Source of the DNA: Pectinophora gossypiella
Taxonomy: Eukaryota; Arthropoda; Insecta; Lepidoptera; Gelechiidae
Direction of reading: 5' to 3'
Length of the DNA stretch: 64,000 nt
NCBI RefSeq assembly: GCF_024362695.1
Contig: NC_065425.1
Location: 8,375,001-8,439,000, forward strand
Shown here: positions 50,411 to 62,412 of the stretch, in pieces
How positions within the stretch are numbered: position 1 is the stretch's first letter
Layout of the letters: every line of letters starts with the position of its first letter
Made by a program: the position numbers and the translations under genes
Notes under the pieces: generated by a model
The model's input: only the letters and a program-made list of their open reading frames with translations
What the model was told of the DNA's origin: nothing
Database searches by the model: none

Positions 50411-51370
50411 GTTTAAACTACTTATCATCAGATCATGATTTTTAAACATGTAAGTACTTATCATAATTAAATTCGCGATTTTTTCAACATGATTTATGAA
50501 ATTGTCTATTTGGCCGGAAGAGTACATCGTAATCGTTATTGTAAGGGATTACAAGTGTAAGCTAATGTACAAGCTCCCCAAACAAAATAAAATAAATAAA
50601 ATTATTATATTCAGGCTACACATAGTAAAAATCAGGTACGAAATCCGATTTGACAGTTGTCAGACTTATAATAAACGGAAGCCATGCAGCATGGAAACTT
50701 AAAACTATAAGTGTAAGAAAAAGTCAAAATGGACTTCTCTTGTTTTTGTTCGTACCAGTATCGTCTGAAAACGTTTGTTTTTTTTTTTTAATTATTTAGC
50801 TTTGGCGACAAGGCCATCAGCTTAAAAAGAAACGTTAGTTACAATCCATTTACAATCTCATAAACAATACAGTCATGAAACTTATATTTAAATAAAAAAG
50901 AAAGGCGAATATAGTCTGACAACGTTGATGTGATATGTTCCTAAGTAAGTTGAAAAAAAGAAATGCCAAGTCTACCACTTCATAGCTCTACGCCCGCCCA
51001 TGTGACGTCACTCAATAAGAAACCTTTCCCCGCTATAGTTTCGGAATGCAAGATTCAAATTACGAACATTAACGCATACACTATTATTGTTAGAAGCCTA
51101 TTGGCCTCGTTTCGATACGAAGATGTTTTATATATTAGTAATAAATTCATAATAATAGTATTACCGTAACAAATGTGTGGTGATCGGTAATTTGATAATT
51201 TAGTGTATTAAAATTACCTGCTAAAAATCTGGGGATACCGAATAAAATTGCGTGCAGAGAGTATTTTTTAAGGTATTCCTTCCCGTTTATAGTCAGAAAC
51301 GAATATATACACTTCCCTGCTGTTTAATACCCACACTTACTTAGTTACAAGCATGCAAGCTGCTTAATCA
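50411..51370. other. Intergenic, nothing recognised
   Basis: AT-rich; frames of 68 codons at 50496 and 50963 show no domain. Confidence 0.45.
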
Positions 51371-51374
51371 TAGG

Positions 51375-51700
51375 TCTTCTTCTATGGTGTGGGTTGTGAG
51401 GTGAACTAACCTCATCAACCCTGGTGTCAGGGTTACTATTGAGCCGCCAAAGACCCCTGACATGGCTCTTGTAACGACTACTTACTTACATCAGTAAGTA
51501 GTAACCGGGACCAACACGGCTGAACGTGCCTTCGGAAGTACGGATCATCTTACCTTCGGACAATCTGGTGATAAGCCAGTAATGTCCTAACTAAACTAGG
51601 GACCACAAAGTAATTTTTGGGATATGTGTGGTGATCGGGAGTCGAACCCGGGACTTCCGGATCGTGAGCCCAACGCTCAACCACTGGACCACGGAGGTCG
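51375..51700 (-). mobile_element. SINE-B, full length
   Basis: TCTTCTTCTATGGTGTGGGT .. CACTGGACCACGGAGGTCG with the core and both promoter boxes. Flanked by TTAATCATAGG / TTAATCATGGG, a likely TSD. Confidence 0.86.
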
Positions 51701-51974
51701 TTAATCATGGGTAATGGGCTACAATGGGTACATAATGAACTAGCTAAGTATAATAATGTAGGAAGGATTAATGTCGCGTTTTATCTCTCTCGGTACGCGT
51801 ATGATCGTAAGTATTCCTCTAAAAAACATAATAATATGCTTCTTCCAATTTATTTAATGGCTTCGCCTCCTCATTTAGCCAAGCTTCTTTCAATTTGGGT
51901 CGTGTACTAAGTTTAAGACAAATTATGAAATTCTGATTACTAACTGAAGACAGATTAACGAAAAACATTTTATT

Positions 51975-52590
51975 TTTTCTATTTAAGTAACTTATTTATG
52001 AATTTTAATCAAGAAAAAAACATTTTATTTTTTCTATTTAAGTATCTAACTTATTTATGAAATACTTAATAATAAATCCGACATTTTATCACGTTTTTCT
52101 ATGACGTCAGTGTGCTTTTTGACACAAATTCCATGGTAATTTCGGTTTTGACGTTTAGAAAACAGTAGGTAACTGATTTGATTAGTTGGAAACTAGCCTA
52201 TTTGAAACACTTGTTTGAAACATGTTGACTACTATGCCCACAGACTAAAAATGTAACTCGCATTTGCGCGACTTATTCATTCCTAAACAATACATAGGTT
52301 ACCTATTACATTTAGGAAGGTTTTTTAAAAGGCAAACTACTTATTATAATAAATTTTTCAATTAAAATTTTTCTATAATTTATTATGTTAGCGCTGTAAG
52401 ATTAGGCTGTGCTGTGTGGTAGAGGAAGAACATGAAACATTATGCTTTTGCCATTCCATTTTTGAATAATTATGTACCTATCCGAGTAATGAGAAAGTAG
52501 CAAATAATTACGTTAAATCTAAGCAGCGCCATCTACATTATTTTTATGGGAACGTAACCTTGAAAGTCCCTCATTAGTAAATGCCATTCG
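51975..52590. repeat. Repeat-P (51975-52215) and MITE-N right end (52430-52580)
   Basis: Repeat-P has an internal duplication (ACATTTTATTTTTTCTATTT appears twice). The MITE-N part runs CTTTTGCCATTCCATTTTTG to GAAAGTCCCTCATT. Confidence 0.65.
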
Positions 52591-53484
52591 GAGCTTCTTT
52601 TTTCAAAAAAAAAAAAAAACCTAGTACTCCTGCCGCGCAATATAGGCAGGGACTTTATATGACTACATACATAGCTTACTTCTGCTTGCTACATATTAAT
52701 CTATTTGCCATATAGGGCCCACATTCATTCTTGTCCTCTATTACCATTCTGGGAGGTTTTCTGGCCACGTCTTTCCCTCAGCGTTACAGATTCCGATGTG
52801 GTAGTAGTATTACAGCTAGTTACATAATATGTACTTAATATATATTTTTTTGACGTTCAAAAAGCGCTAACTTTGTAAGCCAATTTTGAAAAATAAATAT
52901 TTTTGAATTTTTTGAATTTCATTCTAGTTTTTATGCCCATTCGCTTTTATGCCTCTCGCACTTTCATTCATCATCTTTCATTCTTTTCATTCCTATTCTA
53001 TTCTATTTCTTATTCTAGGGTGGGGAGAAAACAGGGGGTGAACACTTATTTTATTTTCTTCTTTTACTTATTTTTACATTACATATTATTTACATTTAGT
53101 TCTTGTCTACAAACTATCACAACTGTTTCCTATGTCTATCTTATATCTACAAGTTCTTTATCTCTATTTTTAATCAATATGACTGTTTTAACATATTAAA
53201 AATATACTAAACAACCATTCGGAGCTTCAGGTACAAGACAGTCATGTCGAAATAATAAAAAATGCTGTCTTAATCTTAACAGCATCTCCGCTAAATAGTT
53301 GTGGTTGCGGAAGTGTCGACTCCAGCTAAGGTTAGTTGCAAAATGTAATTACATAATTTGTGAATTCGGCACCGAATGATGATCACCCTTGTTTGTTCGT
53401 GGTTTCCTTGCTTAATGTTTATACACGTAAATATTATGTAGATGTGTTAAAATCTTTCCGTTTTGTGCAATACCTAGTTATGTT
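52591..53484. other. AT-rich stretch, nothing recognised
   Basis: A 98-codon hydrophobic frame at 52903-53199 (FFSFLFYSISYS..) is T-rich composition, not a supported gene. Confidence 0.45.
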
Positions 53485-53489
53485 TTTTG

Positions 53490-53960
53490 AGGTGGTGGCG
53501 AGGAGAACCGATGGCCGCTGGGGCGGAAAGGTTCTAGAATGGCGACCACGTGTCGGACGACGCTCAGTGGGTAGGCCCGCTATAAGGTGGACCGACGATC
53601 TGGTGAAGGTCGCGGGACGCCGCTGGATGCGGGCAGCGCAGGACCGATCGTCGTGGAGATCCTTGGAGGAGGCCTATGCCTATGAGTTATTTCTTCCTAG
53701 ATAAGTAAATGTTGCACCGAGTGAAAGCCCTCAGCGCTTCCCATTTGTCTGGCCAAGTCAATGCCATTAATGGTTGAAAACTCTCGGTATATCATGGGAG
53801 CAAGCTACAGAGGGTGCAAAAGATCGCGAGGAGTGGAAATCTGTTATTCGAGCCCTACGCCGTCCCAACAGGGGATAATAGGATTAGAAGGTAGGAGAAG
53901 AAGAGAGTTAATGTAATTTGCTGCATATCTACAATAAGTAACGTCAAAAAAAAAGCAAAA
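53490..53960 (+). mobile_element. Two LINE C-terminal fragments; the second nested in a repeat-F tail
   Basis: 53490-53703 reads RRTDGRWGGKVLEWRPRVGR, then RSVGRPAIRWTDDLVKVAGR, RWMRAAQDRSSWRSLEEAYA, an RTE-like C-terminus also seen at 20031-20160 (-). A repeat-F 3' end starts at 53710 and is broken by 53775-53905, which reads EGAKDREEWKSVIRALRRPN (a different RT C-terminus), then resumes TTAATGTAATTTGCTGCATA .. A-run. Confidence 0.72.
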
Positions 53961-53964
53961 AAAT

Positions 53965-54475
53965 AGCGTTTTTTTACCTTATTTATTGGATTGGAGCAAA
54001 TTAAAAATCGTCGCCTTCCAGTAAAAACGACGTAGTAGTTAATTTAAGCGCCTTTTTGAAAAATCACATGCAGACATGATTAAATTTTTGGAAACAAAAC
54101 TTCGTAATAGATAGTAAATACGTAGGTACGCCATTTCCAATCCGGGTTTTAAATTTTTACCTGGTTTGTAATTATTTAATTTTTTTAAAAAAAACGATGA
54201 CTTTCTTGAAGAAAATTACATCAGTGTCATTTTTCGAAATTGCGCAACATGACGAAATATAGTAAGCAAGTAAGTAGAACCTAAATTATGCGTTCAGTTG
54301 CTTTTAATTTCGAACGTGTCGTAAAAATCGACTGATCGCTTTTGTTCCCTCAACCTAAAAAAAAAAACAAACAGCCAGCATTAACATTATGTCCCACTCG
54401 ACCCGCTACTTGGCACAGGGCTCGTTCAATCAACCGGAGTGGAATAGATAGAGCCATACTCCACCACGCTGCTTA
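53965..54475. other. AT-rich stretch with SINE-A scrap at its end
   Basis: 54385-54475 carries ATTATGTCCCACTC .. TCAATCAACCGGAGTGG .. CATACTCCACCACGCTGCT, a decayed SINE-A (-). The rest is unrecognised. Confidence 0.5.
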
Positions 54476-54534
54476 ACAACATACATACAATACAAGACGA
54501 AATAAAAAAACATGTTTAAATCCGTACTTCACAC

Positions 54535-54622
54535 ATACACACACACACACACATATACACACATACATGCACACAAATACTCACACACGTACATACACAC
54601 CTTCTCACACTCACATACTTAC
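54535..54622. repeat. CA / ACAT microsatellite
   Basis: (CA)n with CATACAC variants, followed by TCACACTCACATACTTAC. Confidence 0.9.
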
Positions 54623-54624
54623 AC

Positions 54625-55490
54625 ATAAGTAGCTTGAACTATTTAAATATATTATAATAATTTTCATAATTTAATTTTCTTTTTTTCACCTCATTGTTAA
54701 ATTGTATAAAAATATATAGATAATAATTGTATTAGAACTCCGCACAACTCATGAATATAATATTGTACAAATGGAAGATAGCTGGTACTTATAGCACAGG
54801 TAGTACCTATTGTAAGTGCCAGCAGTGCTTTAAAATTGTTAATCTCCTAATATAATCATATAATTGTACCTATTCGTTTTTAAGTTGTTGGAACAATAAA
54901 TACATTTTATTATTATTTATTATTATTATTATATGTTAAAAATAATTAAAATTTGTTAAAATTATGCGATCTCTTTGAATTTATTTCCACGTATTTTTTG
55001 TTATATTAATTTTCCTGGCTGAAATTGATGGAAAAAATATTATAAAATGCCATATAATCTTATTTTGCTTCATTTTTAATCAAAAGGCTTTTGCAATATT
55101 TTTTTTGTATATTGCGGCCAATACTTTATCAAACGAAAGAGATTTTTCAACATTTATTATTAATTCGAATAATTTCTTATTGCGCCACCTGTTGATATTT
55201 TCAATTACTACTAGCCTTCAATAAAACTTAGTTGCATAAAGAACCTTTTAGTTCGCTGCTTATTAACTAGATGTCGCTACGTTGGCTTAATAAATTGAGC
55301 TTACATGGAAACTACCGAATTCTTGACAAATATTATAGATGGCGTTGTCTGATTATTTATTTGATAATTATTATAGTATTAGACGGTTAATATTTTTCTT
55401 TAGACAGTGGTTATAAAATATTATTATTTAAAACCACTTGAAGTAGTCTATTTTGTATTTTAATACTTCCTGCTTAGGTATTTCTTTCCA
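54625..55490. other. AT-rich stretch, nothing recognised
   Basis: (TTA)n run at about 54908-54940. No gene or known repeat. Confidence 0.5.
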
Positions 55491-55494
55491 TCTC

Positions 55495-55750
55495 TCTAGT
55501 GTTATTCCGGTTTCATAGGGTACGCCAACCTTACCTGAAGACATGATAGGTCCTATTTTTTACAGAAGCGACTGTCTGTCTGACCTTCCAACCCGCTAAG
55601 GGAAAGTCGTCTCAATATAGGTTAGGTCACGTACCTCCGAAACGCATTTCTGGGGAATGTGGGTATTCTGGGTTTCTTCACGATGTTTTTCTTTACCGGT
55701 GAGCAACGTGAATTCGAAAGCAAATTCGAAAATCATTAGAGCGACTGCAG
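55495..55750 (-). mobile_element. SINE-D copy
   Basis: CTCTAGTGTTATTCCGGTTT .. CAGAAGCGACTGTCTGTCTG .. TCACGATGTTTTTCTTTACC; diverged, head missing. Confidence 0.75.
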
Positions 55751-56009
55751 TGAAAGTTACACTTAGACAAAATGTAACGTAGGTAGAAATAAAATTACCT
55801 ATGCTCTTAAACCCTTTGGGGTGGGTAGAGCAGAGAAACATGTCTTTAAGCAGCTGAAAGCATTCTACATTTTCTACAATTTATTTTGAAAAATAAATTT
55901 CTATGGTTATAACACTCACACGAGGCCAATGAGTATGGTATGGTATGGTAGTGGGTTCTACTTTTCGCATTTAGACACATACTTAGAAACTTAGTAATAA
56001 GTCATGGCT

Positions 56010-56215
56010 ATACTAGCCAACCTAGCTCCGTCCAGAAACTCAGAAGCCTCCTGGGGAGTTTACAGGCTTCAGGGAGCGACCTTTTTGCTGTAGGATTTGT
56101 GAACGGTGTGCTGCAACTCCCACCTATTCCAGGATGACGTGAGAGGCAGTTTCTTCTGCATCCAGACAGTCTACAAAGTGAGCTGTCTGTAATGCCTATG
56201 GGTTATAATAATCAA
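56010..56215 (-). mobile_element. LINE remnant, distal part of RT protein
   Basis: Minus strand, with frameshifts, reads CLDAEETASHVILE then VGVAAHRSQILQQKGRS and LLSFWTELGWLV, like the Cys-rich E..HVL.EC zone and C-terminal tail of R1/jockey-group proteins. Confidence 0.45.
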
Positions 56216-56222
56216 TATAATA

Positions 56223-56448
56223 ATATCGTCGCTGAAAGGCAACATTACGTAAGCGCCTAAACATTCAACAATAGCAATAAATGTTAAAACATGTATTGCT
56301 ACACATAGAAAATGAAAAACAATGTAATCTTAAGTTGACGTCAAGTAAATTGGATAAATGGGTCAAAAGTTATGTTAAAAAAACGAAAAGCTTGCTTTTG
56401 AAATGGCATTTTGACACTTACGTAACTTTGCCTTTTCAGTGACGATAT
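56223..56448. repeat. Foldback element
   Basis: ATATCGTCGCTGAAAGGCAA..TTACGTAAG mirrored by CTTACGTAACTTTGCCTTTT..CAGTGACGATAT. No other copy in the window. Confidence 0.72.
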
Positions 56449-56622
56449 AATATAATATATGTATGAAAGCGAAAGGTAGGTACTAACTTGACACCTTAGA
56501 AACTACAAAGAGGAGTCTTCAGTTTTGAATGGGATTCTTTTTAGGATTTGTATGAGAGTTCTATAGTTTTAATATCAGGGTTTCAGATGAACGAAGTCAC
56601 GTGTAACAGCTGGTGATTTATA

Positions 56623-56960
56623 TACAAGGTGTAAGTGACATCGTAACGAAATCTTGAGGGGTGATTCAAACCATGACTCTCTCTGAGTTGATATCAAGCG
56701 CAAATTTGCGTTGCAAAAGTCACATCATCAATTTAAGAGCCACACTCTTGTCGGTGCAGCATTTTCCATGCTAATTTCTATTTATAATATTTTTTTTGTT
56801 TCTTTTTATTTTCTTTCTTTTTTAATTTGTCTTAAAAGTATGAAACTGAAAATAATTCGATTATTTTGATTGATTTTCCGACGGGAAATTCCACTTGTTA
56901 TCAACTCAGAATCATGGTCATCATCCCCCTTAGCATTCGTTACGGTGTCACTAACATCCA
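56623..56960. mobile_element. MITE-G copy with nested Repeat-Q fragment
   Basis: TACAAGGTGTAAGTGACATC .. GTTACGGTGTCACTAACATC. Inside, 56720-56825 holds a reversed Repeat-Q end (CATCATCAATTTAAGAGCCA) with AAAAGT on both sides. Confidence 0.75.
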
Positions 56961-57003
56961 AATATCCAATGTATGTACCTGTGTGGCTACCTGTACTTAC
57001 TTG

Positions 57004-57336
57004 TACAGTCATTAGCAATATAATGTACTCACTTTAGGACTCTGTCTCACTAACATATTTGACATTTAGTGAAACTTACAGTTCAATTTGTCAAAAAGTT
57101 AATGTGACATGGTACCAAAGTGTATACATATTAATGCTCGTGACCGTACAGGGTGTAAGTGACACCTTAACGAATAATGAGGAGCTCATTATTCTGAGTT
57201 AATATCAAGTGGAATTTTCTGTCGCAAAAGTATAGAATTGAAAATAATTCATAGTACACAATTAATTTTGGGACGGAAAATTCCACTTGATCCGAATTTT
57301 CCCCTCAGTGTTCGGTATGATGTAACTAACACTGTA
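57004..57336. mobile_element. MITE-H (57004-57148) abutting MITE-G (57147-57336)
   Basis: MITE-H ends GCTCGTGACCGTA; MITE-G begins TACAGGGTGTAAGTGACACC, sharing the TA. One therefore inserted at the TA end of the other. Confidence 0.8.
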
Positions 57337-57700
57337 TAAGTGTTCTAAATTCTTAAATACTCGAGGCCATTCGTTGCGTCCTTCCCTAAGAAACCCATGC
57401 TTTCAAAGTTGTATCGGTTTTGGTAAACCTTGACCCCATTATGTAAATAAGGGACGTATTTATTGTAATCCGAGAAAGCCGAGGCTATATAAATTATTTA
57501 TTTGATTTTCGAATTTGGTTTGGTTAATATCAACCAATATTCATTTATAGTAGTAATCACTTAAACAGAAAGATTTGCGCTAGATACGATCGATTTTAAG
57601 TAAGGTTTAGTTTAATTGTATTATCGACTCGCAAAGAAGAAGAAGAAGAAGATTTGTTTTATTTTTAGTTTTGTTTAAATATTTTAATTTTTTCATTGTT
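57337..57700. other. Intergenic, nothing firm
   Basis: A GAAGAAGAAGAAGAAGA run at 57634-57651. No gene. Confidence 0.45.
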
Positions 57701-57704
57701 TCAT

Positions 57705-58215
57705 CATTCATCGTCATCACCTTTCATTATTTCATTAATCATCATCAAGAAAAATAATACATAAGACATGGCTGAATGAGCATAGTTCCCTTCGGGGGAA
57801 AAAAGTGACAAGTGTCTAGTTTAGGCGCGAATAGGCTTTTTGGCGGGAAACGGGAACGGGACAGTTGCTTTCTTCACTGAATAATCTAAATAATTAATAC
57901 GAAGTGGTGTTTTGTGGTTAATGATCGCATTAAGTTAGTCGGAAGACATTCGCGAGTGTTATTATATCGGAGTATTCAATAAACAAAGTGTATCTGCCTA
58001 TTTTCGCTTCGTGTCGGGAAGCCGCTTCATAACTCGAAAGTTTATGCGGACTTTTGAGTTAATTCGTTTGGGGTTCGGAGTAGGAGTCTACTCCGAGGGT
58101 GGGGCTTAGGTTTCATCATCATCATATTTCATCATTTCATCAATCATCAAGAAAAAAAATACGTAAGACATAGCTGTATGGGCATAGTTCCCTTTGCCTT
58201 ACCCTTCGGGGAAAA
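57705..58215 (+). repeat. Duplicated retroposon-like 3' ends
   Basis: TCATCAAGAAAAATAATACA..TAAGACATGGCTG..GGCATAGTTCCCTTCGGGG (57730-57805) recurs at 58145-58215. Between them, TTCGGAGTAGGAGTCTACTC..CGAGGGTGGGGCTTAGG ends in CATCATCATC. This resembles the 3' ends of non-LTR elements; the type is unknown. Confidence 0.5.
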
Positions 58216-58570
58216 CCAAAACAAAAAAAATAAAATTAGGCGCGAATACTAGGTTTTGTTAGTTTTAAGTTGGTACAACTTTTCGGCCACTGGTCCAGTA
58301 ACCAAAGCCGCAATAAATTTAAAAAAAAAGTTTTGTTAGTGGCTGTTATGGCCGGCAAAGGCCTATTTTTGCTCTTCAACCGTCCAGGAGTCAACTTCAG
58401 CTCGTGCTCAATGTATGAGTAAATTTAAGCTGAATTAATGCAAGTGTTGATTTGTGATGATGTAAATAAAATTGGTATTGTAATAAATATATTTGTGAAT
58501 TTTGTGATAATATGTTGTTTCCTTTTATAGTAGTTTCAAATTTGGTAAGTATATCGAAAAAAAACTTACC

Positions 58571-58760
58571 TATTCAAATTAAAATATCTTTATTCAGGAG
58601 GTAACATTGCTTACACTTTGAATCGTCATTTTTTACATAACGAACGTCTCATCCACCTAAACTGCTGCAGCTTCTCACAACCTGTATAGTCGGAGAAAAG
58701 AAGCTGCAAGAAAAACCTCGGCACAGGGCCTTAGAAGTTCTTTAAAAAACATAAAATACT
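58571..58760 (-). mobile_element. LINE-J 3' end
   Basis: TTCAAATTAAAATATCTTTA .. TAACGAACGTCTCATCCACC .. AAGAAGCTGCAAGAAAAACC, as at 43012-43190. Confidence 0.8.
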
Positions 58761-59430
58761 GTTAATAACATGACTTTACCTCTTTATGTAACATTTTTGT
58801 TTCATCAAGAAATCGCCTCTGCAACCGTTGTGGTCTTCACCCGTATCACTGGGCAAGGGTTTTACGTTATATAAAAAGAATCTGAATAAAAAGTAAATGT
58901 AATTTTACAGTATGAACAATTTGATGAGGCGGAGGACACTTGGCAAGAAGGGTTGACAAGAAAGAAAAATGGAATCAATCCAGACGTAAAAACACTTCAT
59001 TGCACACAAATTTACAATACAACTGCATTAATGAATAATAATAATATATATATACTTTTTAATACCCTCCGGTTGATTGAGGGGAGGCCTGTGCCCAGCA
59101 GTGGGACATATATAGGCAGTTTATGTTTATGTTATGTACTTTTTAATAATATTTTTTGCATTTACTGTTATTATTTTTTCAAACACCCTGCGCATATATC
59201 AAGTTATCACCACAGCTATCACGTAATATATTAGTCTACGTCGGCGCACAAGGGTAATGAAGTTATTCGGAAAATCTCAGGTTTCGTAGAAAAAATACCA
59301 AATTCCAACCTGTCAAGGCACATAGGGATTCTAAATAAAGGTAGATTATGTTTTAAAACACGTGTAACTGGTTGTAGCTCCCTTTTTACCCGACTGCGCG
59401 ACGTGAAAGAGGGTAATGTGTTTTACCAGA
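58761..59430. other. Intergenic with a SINE-A tail
   Basis: 59067-59140: CCCTCCGGTTGATTGAGGGG .. GGGACATATATAGGCAGTTT, SINE-A 3' end (+). 58920-58955 (GCGGAGGACACTTGGCAAGA) recurs at 61672-61700. No gene. Confidence 0.5.
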
Positions 59431-59434
59431 TTTA

Positions 59435-59740
59435 GGTTTTCTTCTATCGTGTGGGCTGTGAGGTGGATTACCAACCCCATTAACCCTGGTGTCAGGTTAT
59501 TATTGAGCCGCCATATGCCTCTGAAGTACTTACGTTGACCTCGATACAGACCCCGTCGCCTTGGTCGACGATTTCCCTCAATCAGAGTTTATTGCTATCG
59601 ACCCACTAGAGTCGATTAATTCTTTCAAATATTTTTCCTCCCAGACGACGCTTTGAGCCGAGGTTCGCGCCCAACTGGGCACTCTCAGGCCTGTTGTCTT
59701 AAACGTTGTACCGGGTGAGAGCCTTCAGCGCTTCCGGATT
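59435..59740. mobile_element. SINE-B 3' scrap (-) and repeat-F (+)
   Basis: 59435-59530: CTATCGTGTGGGCTGTGAGG .. GAGCCGCCATATGCCTCTGA. 59540-59740: GACCTCGATACAGACCCCGT .. GGTGAGAGCCTTCAGCGCTT, lacking the A-tail. Confidence 0.75.
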
Positions 59741-59849
59741 AACGATGTGCAAAAATACAAAAAAATGACGTACTTATGTCAGTAAGTAAGTTGGTAACCG
59801 AGACCAACGGCAATATTTAGGTAACAGGTAAAGAAAGAAATAATAATAG

Positions 59850-60115
59850 TCACTGTTGTCCTCTGGTACCCCGGCTTGCTTCTCAATCAGGGAGCGCCGG
59901 TTCGAATCCTGGTACCGGACTTGTACCAATCAGTGTATCAATTTGTTTTAAGTGCAGTTTTCACTAACACAGTTGGCTCGACCATTATAGACGGCGATAC
60001 GGCTCACCACCTATCACGTTGGTCTAACAGAAAGCTCGGTAATGTTTGGGTAATTACATCTTTCGATGGATGTACCTCTGCCAACCCCAATAGGGCTATA
60101 GTCATGAGCTTATGT
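59850..60115 (+). mobile_element. SINE-E, full length, reference copy
   Basis: tRNA-like head GTACCCCGGCTTGCTTCTCA .. CCGGTTCGAATCCTGGTACC (B box), then ACTTGTACCAATCAGTG, TTGGCTCGACCATTATAGAC, CACGTTGGTCTAACAGAAAG and an ATAGTCATGAGCTTATG end. Confidence 0.8.
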
Positions 60116-60187
60116 GTGTGTGAGTGGCCTACTAGGGTCTAAGCAAAAAATATAATCTTACTTTCCTTTATACATTTTTAAGTTTAC

Positions 60188-60345
60188 GCGGTTATTATCA
60201 TAATTAAAACCTACCTACCTACTCCACTCCAATCTCATCGGTCAACCCGTGATCATGGCACTTACAACAGTGTCGAAATATCGGGAGTCTCATATCCCTA
60301 TTTTAAACGCGGTAAGAACCGGTTATTATGTGTTTTAATTACTTT
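60188..60345. repeat. Foldback-K related copy
   Basis: ACAACAGTGTCGAAATATCG, GGGAGTCTCATATCCCT and GGTAAGAACCGGTTATTATG match 29379-29481. The left arm differs (CCAATCTCATCGGTCAACCC). Confidence 0.65.
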
Positions 60346-60367
60346 CCTTTACTTACTTACTTACTTG

Positions 60368-60655
60368 ATGAGCTCGGTGGCGCAGCGGTTAACGCGCTCG
60401 GTCTGCGATTGTTGAAGTTAAGCAACTTTCGCAAAGGCCGGTTGTAGGATGGTTTGTGATGGAAAGTTTTCATCTCGAGCTCCTCCGTGCTTCGGAAGGC
60501 ACGTTAAGCCGTTGGTCCCGGCTGCATTAGCAGTCGTTAATAACCATCAATCCGCACTGGGCCCGCGTGATGGTTTAAGGCCCGATCTCCCTATCCATCC
60601 ATAGGGAAGGCCCGTGCCCCAGCAGTGGGGACGTTAATGGGCTGATGATGATGAT
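60368..60655 (+). mobile_element. SINE-C, full length, in a TTAC repeat
   Basis: GAGCTCGGTGGCGCAGCGGT .. 5S-like GAAGTTAAGCAAC .. core .. GGGCTGATGATGATGATG, flanked by ACTTACTTACTT on both sides (a TSD within a simple repeat). The GGGTGACC box is altered here (GGATGGTTTGTGATGG). Confidence 0.85.
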
Positions 60656-60834
60656 GACTTACTTACTTTCTTTTACTTTACTTTTACTGTACGCATATTG
60701 CATTCATGGCGATAAATGAACTAATCCCATTGGCTCGCGATAAATAGTTGGTCTAACAGAAAGCTACTTAGTTCATCTTGTGATGGATATATCTCTGACT
60801 ACCCCATTTGGGATATGGTCGTGAGCTTCTCTGT

Positions 60835-61265
60835 TTATTTTTCTATGCTCAAGATGGGCATAATCTGAGATTATGCTTGAGATAAACATAACAGGAAAAG
60901 TAATCAAATATGCACTATAGTTACTTTTTTTTAATAGGTAACATATCTTAGTTACCTATGTTGACTGGTTATCTCAATTATGTTACATGACTGAGGTGAT
61001 AAGGATCAAGTTATGATGCAACTACACTTGTGATGCAAAAAATCGAAACATCTCGCAAATGTATGTTAAGGATCAGAAAAATAATTAGCAATAAAAAATA
61101 AATAAGTATAAGTAACTTTACAGTGGAGAAGTATTATTAAAACATTCTAAATTCAAATTTAATTTTCTTCTATCGTGTAATCAAATATGCACCAACCCCA
61201 TCAACCCTTCAAAAGTAAAGTCGTGTTTTGATGAAACAAAAATACTATAAAAAGAGATAAAGTAA
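60835..61265. other. Intergenic, nothing recognised
   Basis: AT-rich; no supported feature. Confidence 0.45.
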
Positions 61266-61269
61266 CCAT

Positions 61270-61430
61270 CATTAATTTAAGAACCACGCTTGTCGGTGTA
61301 GCATCCTTCCTGCCTTCCGCCCCGCAGTACTCTGATGCGAGTGGGATGGCACTCCTGTTTTCCGCCTCTGTCAGGTTCCAGGTTACAGTCCCTGGGACTT
61401 GCTCCTTCCGTGCTAGAAGTAACCCTGTAA
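61270..61430 (-). mobile_element. Repeat-Q copy
   Basis: ATTAATTTAAGAACCACGCT .. GCCTTCCGCCCCGCAGTACT .. GTTCCAGGTTACAGTCCCTG, the reverse of 95-361. Confidence 0.8.
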
Positions 61431-61860
61431 CCCTTGCTCAGGAAGGAAAAATAAATAAATGTAATTTTACAGCGAGTTGTTTAACGTTTTTAATTCTCAA
61501 TAAAACGTTCCAAATTCAATTAAGGTCATGTTCTGATGGAACAAAAATATTACAAAAAGAGATAAAGTTCTTACTACTACTTAATTTAAAAAATGTTGTT
61601 TCTTTTAAAGACAGGTCAGGTATAAGAGTTAGATAGCTTATAGTATAAATAATTTGATCACATCGGAAAAGGGCGGAGGACACTTGGCAAGAAGGGATGA
61701 CAACACACCAGAAGTTATATGGATGCCATGAGACGGTTTAGGACAGTCATCAAAGACTGCACTGGACCGAAAAGCGTGGCTTGAAGGAGAGGAGGCGCAA
61801 CAGGCTGGATAGATAGAATTGGGGTTTCCAGAGTACCAAGCGAGTATTCATCGCATGATA
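61431..61860. other. Intergenic, possible LINE scrap
   Basis: 61670-61800 (GGCGGAGGACACTTGGCAAG .. AGACTGCACTGGACCGAAAA) recurs in part at 58920. I cannot assign it. Confidence 0.35.
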
Positions 61861-61861
61861 A

Positions 61862-62310
61862 GCTAAGTACTCACACCTCACCGACGAGCTTTCTGTTAGA
61901 GCAACGTGATAGGTGGTGAGCCGCATCGTCGTCTATAATTGTCAAGTCAACTGTATTAATGAAAATTGCACGTAAGATAGATAAAGAAGTAGATTGGTGC
62001 AAGTCCGGAACTAAATGCAGACATATACTCAAGCCTATTTAACCAGGGTAAGCAGAGACTATGGAATTCCATTTGCTTCGATCCTGACACACTTCTCTTG
62101 CTTCCTCCTTCCTTCTCTTGCTTACACGCACGCCGGCTCAGAGTAGGTCGTACTGAACTTTTAAGGATATCTCCAATTTGGTCAATAAACGTCCTTCTAA
62201 GTCTTCCTCTGCCAGCCCTACCACTAACCTTCGCTTTATATACTGCTTTGGTAATCCTATCATCCTTCATCCGCTCTACGTGTCCAAACCAACTTAACAT
62301 TACCTAATAC
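61862..62310 (-). mobile_element. SINE-E copy and LINE C-terminal remnant
   Basis: 61862-62010 is SINE-E reversed. 62050-62310 encodes MLSWFGHVERMKDDRITKAV then YKAKVSGRAGRGRLRRTFID and QIGDILKSS, the GHV.RM...R..K..Y....GR.GRGR.R.....Q pattern of an RTE-like protein end; it then decays. Confidence 0.72.
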
Positions 62311-62344
62311 AACTCGAAACTGAATAAATATGAGTAAATAAATA

Positions 62345-62412
62345 TCACGGCTTTGTGTGGCCAAGTAGTAAATGCCATCTGCGGCAAATCTACAATAAGT
62401 CACGTCAAAAAA
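62345..62412 (+). mobile_element. Repeat-F 3' end
   Basis: GGCCAAGTAGTAAATGCCAT .. CTACAATAAGTCACGTC plus A-run. 62413-62780 after it holds nothing recognised. Confidence 0.8.
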
